Assembly (NCBI RefSeq): GCF_001594015.1
Contig: NZ_LTBC01000013.1
Coordinates: forward strand, 1 to 64,000
Length of the DNA stretch: 64,000 nucleotides
Direction: 5' to 3'
Origin: Moorella mulderi DSM 14980
GTDB taxonomy: Bacteria > Bacillota > DSM-521 > Neomoorellales > Neomoorellaceae
Part shown: positions 40,883 through 50,887 of the stretch, piece after piece
Layout of the letters: every line of letters begins with the position of its first letter
Position numbering within the stretch: the first letter of the stretch is position 1
Program-made: the position numbers and the translations under genes
Notes under the pieces: generated by a model
Told to the model about the DNA's origin: nothing
The model's database searches: none
Seen by the model: only the letters and a program-made list of their open reading frames with translations

Positions 40883-41920
40883 GTGAAAAAAATTGCCGCC
40901 GTTGTGACGGCTGTAGTCTTGTTTTTGTCCTTAACTGTTATTTACGGTAAATCTTCTTCCCGCCGCCCGGACCAGGAAGTAAATACCGCCGGCAGCGCCT
41001 CGATAAAAACTGCTGGCCCAGAAACAACGCCCGTATCCGTAACAAAGGAAACCGCAACAATAACGCCGGCCCTGGCTGCTACAACCGGGAACCCCGCAAA
41101 GATTATTTACCAGAATAAAGTCGTCGTTCTCATCTACCATCATATTGATTACCAGGAAGTCCCGGGGTTAGTTATCTCCCCGCAACGCTTTCGCCACCAC
41201 CTGGATATGCTCCGGGAAAAGGGTTACCGGGTCATCAGCCTGGACCAGTTGCGCGACTTTCTAAATGGTGGACCTATTCCTGATAATGCCGTTCTTATTA
41301 CCTTTGACGACGGCTATGAAAGCGTCTACCAGTATGCCCTGCCCGAGCTGCGCGAGAGGCAGATGCCGGCCGTTTCCTTTGCCATTGCCGGCTATGCAGG
41401 GCAAAAATTAGGCCATCTCCAGCATTATGGCTGGGAGGAAGCCAGGGAAATGGCAGCCGCCGGGTTTATCACCCAGTCTCATACTTACAATTTGCATAGC
41501 TACGGTCTTCTAGCTAACGGCCATCAAGGCCCCCTCCTGAGCGGTCCTTTAAAAGATCAAAGCCCGGATGATTTTATGAATATGGTTTACCAGGACCTGG
41601 CCCGCTCCCGGGAGGAAATTGAGGCTCACCTGCAGCAACCGGTCTGTGCCCTGGCCCTGCCCTATGGCGCAGCCAGCCACTTGGCCATACAGGCAGCCGT
41701 CCGGGCCGGGTTTAATTTTATTTTTACTACCCAGGCAGGCGCTATTGCCCAGAAAAGCAATCCCCTGGCCCTGCCCCGGATCAATGCCGGTTCGCCGGCC
41801 ATATCGGCCAGCGCACTCGACATAATGATCCGTAAAGCTGCCGGAGTAGAAACTCCTGCTTTAACAAAGCCACAGGCCCAAACCAGGATAACTGGTAAAA
41901 AGGTTAAGAAAGGGATCTAG
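40883..41920 (+). CDS. Exported polysaccharide deacetylase
   Basis: About 345 residues. A signal peptide (MKKIAAVVTAVVLFLSLTVI) and a Ser/Thr/Ala linker precede a NodB-type carbohydrate esterase family 4 domain: VLIYHHIDYQEVPGL, VLITFDDGYESVYQYALPEL (metal Asp), FITQSHTYNLHSYG (metal His pair) and ALALPYGAASHLAI. It would de-N-acetylate peptidoglycan or another surface glycan. The GTG at 40883 has GGAGGGG six bases before it. A structured leader precedes it. Confidence 0.9.
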   Translation: MKKIAAVVTAVVLFLSLTVIYGKSSSRRPDQEVNTAGSASIKTAGPETTPVSVTKETATITPALAATTGNPAKIIYQNKVVVLIYHHIDYQEVPGLVISPQRFRHHLDMLREKGYRVISLDQLRDFLNGGPIPDNAVLITFDDGYESVYQYALPELRERQMPAVSFAIAGYAGQKLGHLQHYGWEEAREMAAAGFITQSHTYNLHSYGLLANGHQGPLLSGPLKDQSPDDFMNMVYQDLARSREEIEAHLQQPVCALALPYGAASHLAIQAAVRAGFNFIFTTQAGAIAQKSNPLALPRINAGSPAISASALDIMIRKAAGVETPALTKPQAQTRITGKKVKKGI

Positions 41921-42011
41921 CGAAGGACCAGCCTCCCCCACCCACGCTTACAAAAACAACCTTGCTGAGCTAATTATACAGGCTTGAGATGGCCTCAAAA
42001 AAGCAATCATC

Positions 42012-42476
42012 CTACTTTTTTGCAGGGTCAATCCCCCCCTGCCAGCCGTGGCGCCGGCAGCGGCCCCGTCCCGGGCCGGAAGCCGGGCTGGAGATTTCTG
42101 CACTGCCACAGCTGGGGCAGGTTTCTGTTCCCTCCGTTTCTGGTTCCCATTCATGGCCACATTCCTCACAGCGGGCCTTCGGCCCGGCCAGGCGGTAAAC
42201 CCCGCCCTCCACCCGGATAGCCTTACCATTAATCAGGGCATCGGCAACCTTACCCCGGGCTGCGTTAAGGATACGGAAAAAAGTTGGCCGCGAGACCCTC
42301 ATCCTGGCGGCGCAGTCTTCCTGCTCCAGGCCTTCTATATCCTTCAGGCGAATGGCTTCCAGTTCTTCCACTGCCAGGACAACTTCTTCCAGCTGGCGTA
42401 AAGGTACTGCTGCCGGTTTAAAATAAGTGATCCCGGGTATAAATTCTACCCGCCGGCACTTGGGTGGCCTCGGCAT
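42012..42476 (-). CDS. DUF134-family DNA-binding protein with zinc-ribbon tail
   Basis: 154 residues. The N-terminal [20 protein letters not shown] and the sigma-4-like HTH ([40 protein letters not shown]) are the DUF134 signature. The C-terminus adds a four-Cys zinc ribbon ([17 protein letters not shown]) and a Gly/Arg/His-rich end. Family members are often found near iron-sulphur or dinitrogenase-type proteins; none is next door here. Likely a transcription factor. Confidence 0.85.
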   Translation of the reverse strand: MPRPPKCRRVEFIPGITYFKPAAVPLRQLEEVVLAVEELEAIRLKDIEGLEQEDCAARMRVSRPTFFRILNAARGKVADALINGKAIRVEGGVYRLAGPKARCEECGHEWEPETEGTETCPSCGSAEISSPASGPGRGRCRRHGWQGGIDPAKK

Positions 42477-42575
42477 TGTGGTCCCCCACTTTCTAACTTT
42501 ATCTTAACCTTATCATAACCTTTATGTGGTCTTATGTCAACAAAAAGACATCCAATGCCTAATTCCTACAGGGTT

Positions 42576-44393
42576 TTATTTTAGCCGGCGCAGGTAGATC
42601 TCATTCTCAACTATACCGTCTGTCGTGGTTATATACAACCATTCTCCTTCCTGCCACCAGGTCAGGTAACGGCCGGTCACGCGATAACGGTGACTTCCAG
42701 TGTGGACGGCCACCGTCAGATCGGCCAGGCCGGCCTTATTTTTGAGCTTTATTACCCAGCCGGCGGGACCCCGGTTAAAGGTAGCTTGCGCCTGCTCATG
42801 GCGGTTTAAAAAGGAGGCAAAGCGGCTCATGGGCCAGACCAGCAAGCGCCCTTCCTCCTGGTCCCTGGCCGCCCGGTTAGCCAGGTAGGCCAGGGCCGCC
42901 AGGGCGTACTCCTTTTTGCTGGCATGGGTATAAATCAAGCGGATGGCGTGTTCCTCCTCGATAAAGTTGAGGAGGTCATCGAACCAGCTTTTAACCTCTT
43001 CCAGGGGTACGCCGGCAGCCATTAATTCCTCCAGGGCGGCATACTTCTGGTAAGGGGTGATGGGGAAAGACCATAAGCTGCCGCTAACCTGGCGGCCGTA
43101 AAAAATGCTCCGGGTAGGGCTGGAGCCAGTATCCCCGGGGCTGTAGTAAGCCAGCACGCCGTGTTGTTGTAACCACTCATTGACAAAGGCAGGATGGTTG
43201 CCTACAGGAGCGCTGTATTCCAGCACCGGCTGGCCGGTAATTCCGGCCAGGGTATCGCAATTCAAGGCCAGGTAGCGCCAGACCTCCTGGCGCGGCAGTT
43301 TTTCCAGGTTGGCCGCAAAATAATTATGGATCCAGCCACCATGGGAACCGATGGCTCCGTATCTCTGCATCAGTTCCACCCAGGGCCGCCCTTTAAAGGG
43401 CGAGGCGGCATCAAAGCCGTAGCCATCCCCTGGCCGGTATGTATCCGGGCCGGCAGTTATGTGAATGGAATAATGGAGGTCAGGCCGGAAGATACCCCGC
43501 TGGATCATAGCCCGTAAAGGGCCGATATGGGCATTGCTGTCCAGGTGAAAGTTGACTACCAGCCCGCCTTTACCCCGTGGTGTATTGACCAGGCGGGGGA
43601 GGTGGGCATATTTGATTAAAAAGGTCCGGACAATAGAACGTAAGGCGAGGTCGTCGGACATTTGCTTGTAATACCCCAGGGGTATGTTAACAAAAACCAC
43701 GCTCCCCCCCGAGGGATAAGATTTTTCGGTAATAACCGGATTTAAGCCTGCCTGGCTGTCAAAGGCTATCAGCCGGGCGTCCAGAAGCCTCGCCCGGACA
43801 TGCCGGTAGCGCAGCCGCCCGTAACCATAGCTGCTGACGGCATTGTCCCGGTCCAGCTTACCGGGTGTGATCCCCCAGGATGCCGCTACCTGAGGCGTAG
43901 AAAACTGCCAGTAACCGCTGTCATAGGTTTGCTGGTCCCCACCCGGTGCCGGGCCGTAATTTACCCCGGCCAGGCCTGCCAGGGCCGGCTCGGGTAGCCT
44001 CTCCCCGCCAGCCCCCCTGGTCCCGGGGTCATAGACCAGTAAAACCTTACCGCCTGAGTGGACATAGTCGGTTAATACCCGGGGTACCGGCGACGGCAAA
44101 ACCTGGTTTAACCCTTCCGGCAAAATCAGGGCCGGGTAGCGTGCTACCAGTTCCCGGGGTGACAGGTTGAGGTCCCCGGGGCCAACTTCCGCCCAGGGGA
44201 AACCCTCTTCCTTTAAGACCGCTCCATAGGCCGCCAGGGTGCCCTGATCTGCCCCTGGCGTTGTAATTAAGAGCCCTGCCCGTACCTGGTGGGTTGCCTG
44301 GGTTGGTTGCAGCCAGCCGGTACTCGCCACTATGAGCAAGATTAAAAACGCTATTAAGCCTAAAAAATAATGCCGGAATTTAATTTTTACCAT
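42576..44393 (-). CDS. Exported protein with divergent polysaccharide-deacetylase-like domain
   Basis: About 605 residues. A membrane anchor or signal (HYFLGLIAFLILLIVASTGW) is followed by a glutamine-amidotransferase-like Rossmann region (LLITTPGADQGTLAAYGAVL, YPALILPEGLN, YVHSGGKVLLVYDPGT) and from about residue 280 a deacetylase-like barrel: GLVVNFHLDSNAHIGPLRAM, YSIHITAGPDTYRPGDGY, GAIGSHGGWIHNYFA, VLEYSAPVGNHPAF. The D-x-N and H-x3-H motifs suggest bound metal, but they differ from NodB. I do not recognise a named family. The start at 44393 is chosen because the hydrophobic segment follows it and AAAGGCAGG lies upstream. It may act on envelope glycans. Confidence 0.65.
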   Translation of the reverse strand: MVKIKFRHYFLGLIAFLILLIVASTGWLQPTQATHQVRAGLLITTPGADQGTLAAYGAVLKEEGFPWAEVGPGDLNLSPRELVARYPALILPEGLNQVLPSPVPRVLTDYVHSGGKVLLVYDPGTRGAGGERLPEPALAGLAGVNYGPAPGGDQQTYDSGYWQFSTPQVAASWGITPGKLDRDNAVSSYGYGRLRYRHVRARLLDARLIAFDSQAGLNPVITEKSYPSGGSVVFVNIPLGYYKQMSDDLALRSIVRTFLIKYAHLPRLVNTPRGKGGLVVNFHLDSNAHIGPLRAMIQRGIFRPDLHYSIHITAGPDTYRPGDGYGFDAASPFKGRPWVELMQRYGAIGSHGGWIHNYFAANLEKLPRQEVWRYLALNCDTLAGITGQPVLEYSAPVGNHPAFVNEWLQQHGVLAYYSPGDTGSSPTRSIFYGRQVSGSLWSFPITPYQKYAALEELMAAGVPLEEVKSWFDDLLNFIEEEHAIRLIYTHASKKEYALAALAYLANRAARDQEEGRLLVWPMSRFASFLNRHEQAQATFNRGPAGWVIKLKNKAGLADLTVAVHTGSHRYRVTGRYLTWWQEGEWLYITTTDGIVENEIYLRRLK

Positions 44394-44637
44394 CCTGCCT
44401 TTACCCCTGCCAGAAAGAATAACCAAAAACCATAGCCTATTATTCGCCTGAAGAGGTAGGAATCCTTCCAGACTTAAATCTTGACAGGGCTTAACACCCT
44501 TCCTGCCCAACTGGTCCCGGCAACAAATAGCGGCAACTTTTTTCCCTGCAGCAGGAAAAATGGTATTTCAAGGCGAATCTTTCCAGGAAGATGGATTTAC
44601 TGCCGAAAATTTTTCCTGCCCGGAAAGGAGTAGCCAC

Positions 44638-45369
44638 ATGGCGCAGGATTGTATCACCTTCAAAGGGACCCGTGGCGGCCTGCTGATTTTATTAGATGCC
44701 AGCCGGGATTTTAATGAACTGCGGGCTAACCTCGCCGCTAAATTTGCCGCGGCCCGGGGCTTCTTCCAGGGCGCTTCCTTTGCCCTGGTACCAACCTCCC
44801 CTTTAAGCAGCCGGGAAACAGCCGAACTGGAAGCTATCTGCCGGGAGCACGGCCTGGTCCCGGGGACCAATATACCTTTGCCGGATCGCTACCGGCCCCA
44901 GAAAAACCAGGGAAAACTCGCCCCTGCCACTATGGTAGCGGGCGCTAACTGTTACTCTACCTCTGCTGTTCCACCTGCCGGCTTGCATGTAGTACCTGCC
45001 CCTGCGGTAGACGGCGCTGCCGGGCTCTCTACCCTGCTGGAAGAAGGCAATCTCCGTAACGGCCAGGAACTGGCTTACAGCGGCCATGTGGTGCTGGTGG
45101 GCAACGTTCACCAGGGTGCCACCATTAAAGCCACTGGCAACATCCTGGTCATGGGTACGCTGCTGGGCAGTGCCCACGCCGGAGTCTCAGGTGACAGGGC
45201 AGCAGTTATTGTTGCCTACCGCCTGGTCCCGGTGCAGCTCAGTATCGCCGGCGTAATCGCCCGCTCCCCGGAGCAAAAAACAAGGCGGGCCTACCCGGAG
45301 ATAGCCCGCCTTGCCGGCGATAAAATTATCGTCGAACCATATTTAAGCCGTAAACCCCCCTGCAACTGA
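44638..45369 (+). CDS. minC: Stand-alone MinC-type septum-site protein
   Basis: About 243 residues. The C-terminal beta-helix is the classic MinC fold: LRNGQELAYSGHVVLVGNVH, QGATIKATGNILVMGTLLGS, AHAGVSGDRAAVIVAYRLVP, VQLSIAGVIARSPEQ. The N-terminal domain (CITFKGTRGGLLILLD, then FNELRANLAAKFAAARGFFQ) matches the FtsZ-inhibiting half. Linker residues 100-150 are Pro/Ala-rich. The ATG at 44638 has AAAGGAG seven bases upstream. minD and minE are not in the window; its neighbours are a deacetylase-like gene (divergent) and DUF169 (convergent). Confidence 0.88.
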   Translation: MAQDCITFKGTRGGLLILLDASRDFNELRANLAAKFAAARGFFQGASFALVPTSPLSSRETAELEAICREHGLVPGTNIPLPDRYRPQKNQGKLAPATMVAGANCYSTSAVPPAGLHVVPAPAVDGAAGLSTLLEEGNLRNGQELAYSGHVVLVGNVHQGATIKATGNILVMGTLLGSAHAGVSGDRAAVIVAYRLVPVQLSIAGVIARSPEQKTRRAYPEIARLAGDKIIVEPYLSRKPPCN

Positions 45370-45371
45370 AC

Positions 45372-46148
45372 TTATTTGTCTTCCAGGTCTTCCGGTTGCA
45401 TGGTATAGGCCGGCACCATTGTTGGCGTGTAGTTGTTAAAGGGCGCCACCGGGTAGAGCTGGCCGTGACCCATGAGCAGGCTCTCCATATTTTCGACTAT
45501 GGTTTCCAGCAAACTGTAAGGCGCTGCGAAAACCAGCTCATCCTTCTGGGTCCCCCCGAAGGTACGGTCGCCGGCGCAGGGAAAGCCAATGATGGGCTTT
45601 TGTTCTTTCAGGGCAAAGCCAATGGAAGAACAGAGGGCCGCTTCGGCTACCGTATCAGCCTTGACCGGTTCCCCTGTTTCATGGAGGCAGCAGTGGACCA
45701 GGCGCATAACTTGCGCCGGGTTGGCGTAAATGACCACCACATCGGGGTCTTCTTTGGTAAAGCCTTCTACAGGGGCTACAAAAATACCGTCATAAACTTT
45801 ACCGGCATCCCCCACCTTGTAGGTATTGGCCATAAAGCGCCGGCCGGCTTCGACATCGGCTACATAGCGGCCCAGGGGGGCTTTACCGCTGGTGAAGCGC
45901 TCCGGGGTCTTGATGAGGCCGGTGCAGGCGGCGCCAATGGCGCAGACCATGAGGTCCGGGGTACCGGCACTGGCCCGGCCCTGGTAGCGGGCCGCTGATA
46001 CCTGCTGGCAGATGTTGATTTTCCAGTTGTACGGCCGCCGGGGCAGGTCCTTCCTGTCTTTATAAAGCTTTACCCCTACAATGCCCGTATCCAGGCGCAG
46101 GACTTCAGTTAACCTTCTGGCCATGGTGGTTTTGTCTAAATCTGCCAT
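45372..46148 (-). CDS. DUF169-family protein
   Basis: 258 residues with DUF169 features: TGIVGVKLYKDRKDLPRRPY, KINICQQVSAARYQGRA, APVEGFTKEDPDVVVIYANP and GFPCAGDRTFGGTQKDELVF. The family (ArCR-type) is uncharacterised. Several conserved Cys (NICQQ, VHCCLHETG, CSSIG, FPCAGD) could bind metal. It lies 20 bases after the carboxyltransferase-subunit gene on the same strand and is probably co-transcribed with the lower-glycolysis genes. Confidence 0.8.
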   Translation of the reverse strand: MADLDKTTMARRLTEVLRLDTGIVGVKLYKDRKDLPRRPYNWKINICQQVSAARYQGRASAGTPDLMVCAIGAACTGLIKTPERFTSGKAPLGRYVADVEAGRRFMANTYKVGDAGKVYDGIFVAPVEGFTKEDPDVVVIYANPAQVMRLVHCCLHETGEPVKADTVAEAALCSSIGFALKEQKPIIGFPCAGDRTFGGTQKDELVFAAPYSLLETIVENMESLLMGHGQLYPVAPFNNYTPTMVPAYTMQPEDLEDK

Positions 46149-46168
46149 GGTTTCTCCTCCTTTAAATT

Positions 46169-47563
46169 TTATGCCGGGTAATATGCTTCCCTGGCCGCAG
46201 CTACCAGTTCGTAATCCACCCGGGTACGGGCGGCCAGGCGCTCGGCCAGGAATTGTTTAGCTACTGCCGGGAAAAGGGCGTAGGAGAGGACGTCTTCTTC
46301 CTTCTCCATGTAGGGCGCTACTTCCTGCCGGGCTGCCGGCAACTGGGGTTCCAGCAGGTCGGCGGGGCGGCAGGTAATGGGTTCTTCGTCACCAATGATT
46401 TTACGGCGGATCTCTTCATTGACCGGCACCGGTGGCTGGCCATAGAGGCCGCGCAGGTAATCCTTGACTTCCCTGGTGACCATCTTGTAGCGCTCCCCGG
46501 CCAGGACATTCAATACTGCCTGGGCGCCAACCATCTGGCTGGAGGGGGTGACCAGGGGCGGGTAGCCGAGGTCGGCCCTGACCCGCGGCACTTCGGCCAG
46601 CACTTCCGGCAGGCGGTCCAGGGCGTTCTGCTGGGCCAGCTGGGACATAAAGTTGGAAAGCATCCCGCCCGGGATCTGGTAACGCAGCACATTGGCGTCA
46701 ACGGTACCGTCGCCCACGTCAAATTCCCGGTACTTCTTGCGAACCTGGCGGAAATAGACGGCTATTTCGGCCAGTTTATCCAGGTCGAGGCCGGTATCCC
46801 AGGGAGTCCCGGCCAGGGCGGCCACCATGGTCTCGGTTGCCGGCTGGGAAGTGCCCAGGGCCAGGGGGGACATGGCCGTATCCAGGACATCGGCGCCGGC
46901 TTCAACGGCCTTCAGGTAAGTCATGGCGGCCATGCCGCTGGTATAGTGGCAGTGAAGCTGGAGGGGCAGGTTTACTTCAGCCTTAATTTTTTGCACCAGC
47001 CGGTAGGCATCTGCCGGGGTGAGGAGGCCGGCCATATCCTTGATACATAAAGAATCGGCACCCAGGTCGGCCAGGTTCCGGGCCAGGCGTAAATAATAGG
47101 CATCGTCATAAACAGGCCCCAGGGTGTAGCAGATAGTGGCCTGGACATGACCGCCCTCTTCCTTCGCCACCTTCATGGCCAGGGCCATATTGCGGATATC
47201 ATTCAGGGCATCGAAGATGCGTAAGATATCGATGCCGTTTTTTATGCTCATTTTTACAAACTCGGTAACAACGTCGTCGGCATAATGGCGATAACCAAGG
47301 AGGTTCTGCCCCCGGAGAAGCATCTGTAACTTAGTACGGGGCATGGCCTGGCGTAAAGCCTGCAGGCGTTCCCACGGGTCTTCGTTTAAGAAACGCATGC
47401 AGGCATCAAAGGTAGCACCACCCCATACCTCCAGGGAATAAAACCCGATAGCATCCATCTGGGCCGCTATGGGGATCATGTCCTCAGTTTTGAGCCGGGT
47501 GGCCAGCAACGACTGGTGGCCGTCTCGCAGGGTTGTATCGGTTATACTTACTTTTTGCGGCAT
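46169..47563 (-). CDS. Carboxyltransferase subunit (oxaloacetate decarboxylase alpha / pyruvate carboxylase B type)
   Basis: 464 residues. TIM-barrel carboxyltransferase: SITDTTLRDGHQSLLATRL, EVWGGATFDACMRFLNEDPW, LLRGQNLLGYRHYADDVV, CIKDMAGLLTPADAY and LPLQLHCHYTSGMA (metal His-x-His). The metal Asp and conserved Lys are present. The biotinyl domain usually fused after about residue 500 is absent, so biotin must come from a separate protein, none of which is adjacent. It would move CO2 between biotin and pyruvate/oxaloacetate, next to pyk and pfkA. Confidence 0.88.
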   Translation of the reverse strand: MPQKVSITDTTLRDGHQSLLATRLKTEDMIPIAAQMDAIGFYSLEVWGGATFDACMRFLNEDPWERLQALRQAMPRTKLQMLLRGQNLLGYRHYADDVVTEFVKMSIKNGIDILRIFDALNDIRNMALAMKVAKEEGGHVQATICYTLGPVYDDAYYLRLARNLADLGADSLCIKDMAGLLTPADAYRLVQKIKAEVNLPLQLHCHYTSGMAAMTYLKAVEAGADVLDTAMSPLALGTSQPATETMVAALAGTPWDTGLDLDKLAEIAVYFRQVRKKYREFDVGDGTVDANVLRYQIPGGMLSNFMSQLAQQNALDRLPEVLAEVPRVRADLGYPPLVTPSSQMVGAQAVLNVLAGERYKMVTREVKDYLRGLYGQPPVPVNEEIRRKIIGDEEPITCRPADLLEPQLPAARQEVAPYMEKEEDVLSYALFPAVAKQFLAERLAARTRVDYELVAAAREAYYPA

Positions 47564-47639
47564 AATTCAATCCTCCGCGTAAATCTTCCATACAAAATTC
47601 TTCCTGGCGCGGGCATCCCTCCGCTAACCCGGAAAACAC

Positions 47640-49388
47640 CTATAACACCCGCGTCTGGCCGCGGTAGACCAGGCCCCGGACAACGTCGACAGTCACAATC
47701 ATACCGTCAGCCAGCTTTTGGGTTGCGCCTTCAGCCCCCACTACTACGGGGATTCCCAGGCTGAAGCCATTGACGGCCGCGTGGGAACTCAAGCCCCCGG
47801 CCTCGGTAATAATGGCCGCTGCCCTTTCCATGGCCGGTAAAAAATCGGGCCCGGTTTCTACCGTAACCAGGATATCGCCCTTTTGGACCCTGGCTATGGC
47901 CTCGGCTGCCGTCTTCACCAGGCGCACCGGGCCACTGGTCACCTCCCTGCCGATACCCCGGCCCCGCACCAGCACCTCGCCAACGATATGTACCTTGAGG
48001 AGGTTGGTCGTGCCGGGCACCCCGGCGGGTACACCGGCGGTGATGACTACCAGATCGCCCTGTTTGACCCGGCCCGAGAGAATGGCTGCCGCTACGGCCG
48101 CGTTGACCATTTCATCGGTACCGCTGGTGGGCTCGACTAGCAGGGGTTCGACACCCCAGACCAGGCAGAGCTGGTTCAGCACCCTTTCATTGGGACTGGT
48201 GGCCAGGATAGGGGCCTGGGGCCGGTATTTGGCCACCCGCCGGGCCGTGGACCCGGAAGCTGTTGGAGTAATGATAGCCGCCGCACCCAGCTCATAAGCG
48301 ATGGTACAGCTGGCATGGCTAATGGCATCTGTGGCCGTCCTTTCGGCGGCCAGGCCCTTTTTCAGCAACAGGTCGCCGTAGGGCAACCCCCTTTCCGCCC
48401 GCCGGGCAATGCGGGCCATGGTGGCCACTGCCTCTACCGGGTAACGGCCCATGGCCGTTTCCCCGGAAAGCATGATGGCATCAGTACCGTCAAAAATAGC
48501 ATTGGCCACATCGCTGGCCTCGGCCCTGGTCGGCCGCGGGTTATGGATCATGGACTCCAGCATCTGGGTCGCTGTGATGACCGGCTTGCCAGCCCGGTTA
48601 CAGGCCTCGATAATTTTCTTCTGGACCAGGGGTACTTCTTCCACCGGGATTTCTACCCCCAGGTCACCCCGGGCCACCATGATCCCGTCGGCCACCTGGA
48701 GTATTTCCTCCAGGTTGTTGACGCCAGCCTGGTTTTCGATCTTGGCAATAATCGCCACCCTGGCGCCGCGTTTCTCCAGCTCTTTGCGCGCCGCCAGGAC
48801 ATCAGCAGCCGTGCGGACAAAGGAAAGGGCGATAAAATCTATCCCCTGCTCAAGGCCAAATTCCAGGTCTTTAATGTCCTGTTCCGTCAGGGCCGGCAGG
48901 CTAATCTCGGCTCCGGGAATGTTGACACCTTTATGGCTGGAAATAACATCGCCGTGGCGGACCCGGCAGCGAATCTCAGTGCTGGTTGTATCCAGGACTT
49001 CCAGCTCAATTAAACCATCGTCTAATAAAATCGTCTGGCCGGGCCGGACATCGCCGGGCAGGCCGGCAAAGCTTACCGGCAGGCGGCAGGCATCGCCGGT
49101 AATCGGTTCCGTAGTCAGGATGACTTCGTCCCCATCCTTTAGGGTTACCTCTCCCCGGATCTCCCCCAGGCGGATTTCCGGGCCTTTATTGTCCAGCATC
49201 AGGGCCACCCTGACACCCAGTTCCGCCGCTGCCTGGCGGACGGCAGCCATCCGCGCCCCGTGTTCGGCATGGCTACCGTGGGAAAAATTGAAACGGGCTA
49301 CATTCATGCCCGCCCGGATCATCTCTTTGATAATGTCAACCCGGGAACTCGCCGGGCCCAGGGTGCAGACAATTTTGGTGTGGCGCAT
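47640..49388 (-). CDS. pyk: Pyruvate kinase with C-terminal PEP-utiliser domain
   Basis: 582 residues. The barrel and lid have KIVCTLGPASSRVDIIKEMI, RFNFSHGSHAEH, IIAKIENQAGVNNLEEIL, MVARGDLGVEIPVEEVPLVQ and TATQMLESMIHNPRPTRAEA. Beyond the usual 470 residues it has a linker and a phosphohistidine-type swivelling domain (ITEAGGLSSHAAVNGFSLGI), as in Bacillus and other Firmicute enzymes. Makes ATP and pyruvate from PEP. GGGGGGG precedes the ATG; it is 20 bases after pfkA. Confidence 0.96.
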   Translation of the reverse strand: MRHTKIVCTLGPASSRVDIIKEMIRAGMNVARFNFSHGSHAEHGARMAAVRQAAAELGVRVALMLDNKGPEIRLGEIRGEVTLKDGDEVILTTEPITGDACRLPVSFAGLPGDVRPGQTILLDDGLIELEVLDTTSTEIRCRVRHGDVISSHKGVNIPGAEISLPALTEQDIKDLEFGLEQGIDFIALSFVRTAADVLAARKELEKRGARVAIIAKIENQAGVNNLEEILQVADGIMVARGDLGVEIPVEEVPLVQKKIIEACNRAGKPVITATQMLESMIHNPRPTRAEASDVANAIFDGTDAIMLSGETAMGRYPVEAVATMARIARRAERGLPYGDLLLKKGLAAERTATDAISHASCTIAYELGAAAIITPTASGSTARRVAKYRPQAPILATSPNERVLNQLCLVWGVEPLLVEPTSGTDEMVNAAVAAAILSGRVKQGDLVVITAGVPAGVPGTTNLLKVHIVGEVLVRGRGIGREVTSGPVRLVKTAAEAIARVQKGDILVTVETGPDFLPAMERAAAIITEAGGLSSHAAVNGFSLGIPVVVGAEGATQKLADGMIVTVDVVRGLVYRGQTRVL

Positions 49389-49408
49389 AGTTGCCCCCCC
49401 TGCCAGTC

Positions 49409-50380
<972 letters not shown>

Positions 50381-50428
50381 TCAAAAATTATATGGTTTTG
50401 GCTGGGGTATGTCTCCCCGCCGCTTTCT

Positions 50429-50629
50429 TCATCGTACCAGGGCCGTATTTAATATTTCATTGGCTTCTTCAGCTTCCGATTCGGGGACCAGGAGTTCGTA
50501 CCCCGCCAGGTCCTCCATCTGGCAGGAGCCAATGGGCCGCAAGTTTACCATGATACCCTCCTGGGTCAAAACCTCTTTCAGGCGCAAGGCCTGTTTACGG
50601 TTGGCCGCGATGTAGATCACAGTCCACAT
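50429..50629 (-). CDS. Small DUF2007-like protein
   Basis: 66 residues. The ferredoxin-like pattern MWTVIYIAANRKQALRLKEV, LTQEGIMVNLRPIG and ELLVPESEAEEANEILN resembles DUF2007-type putative signal-transducing proteins. The ATG at 50629 has GGGGGAG eight bases upstream. It starts directly after mtrB and precedes pfkA, so it is transcribed with both. Function unknown. Confidence 0.65.
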   Translation of the reverse strand: MWTVIYIAANRKQALRLKEVLTQEGIMVNLRPIGSCQMEDLAGYELLVPESEAEEANEILNTALVR

Positions 50630-50634
50630 GCCGC

Positions 50635-50868
50635 TCACTCCCCCGCTTCTAAACTCCCGTATTTGGTGAGAACCAGAGCCCGGCCGCGGATTTTCATAGC
50701 AGAGGTATGCTCGGTAAACTGGGCAATCATGATTTCTCCTTTATCTAGTTTTTCGGAGTGATGGAACTTGGTATCCTTGCCACGCGTCAAGCCAATGATG
50801 GTTACCCCGTTCTCCAGGGCTTTAATGGCAATAAAATCGGCACCTGTCACACTGTCCCTGCCCTCCAT
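50635..50868 (-). CDS. mtrB: Trp RNA-binding attenuation protein (TRAP)
   Basis: 77 residues. Strong match to TRAP as known from Bacillus: [40 protein letters not shown] and [20 protein letters not shown]. Eleven copies form a ring that binds tryptophan and then GAG/UAG repeats in trp leader RNA, ending transcription. The Lys/Arg face ([15 protein letters not shown]) and the Trp-pocket residues are kept. No trp gene lies in the window. Here it sits between coaD and the pfkA-pyk genes. Confidence 0.93.
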   Translation of the reverse strand: MEGRDSVTGADFIAIKALENGVTIIGLTRGKDTKFHHSEKLDKGEIMIAQFTEHTSAMKIRGRALVLTKYGSLEAGE

Positions 50869-50887
50869 TTATAACCTACACCTCCTC

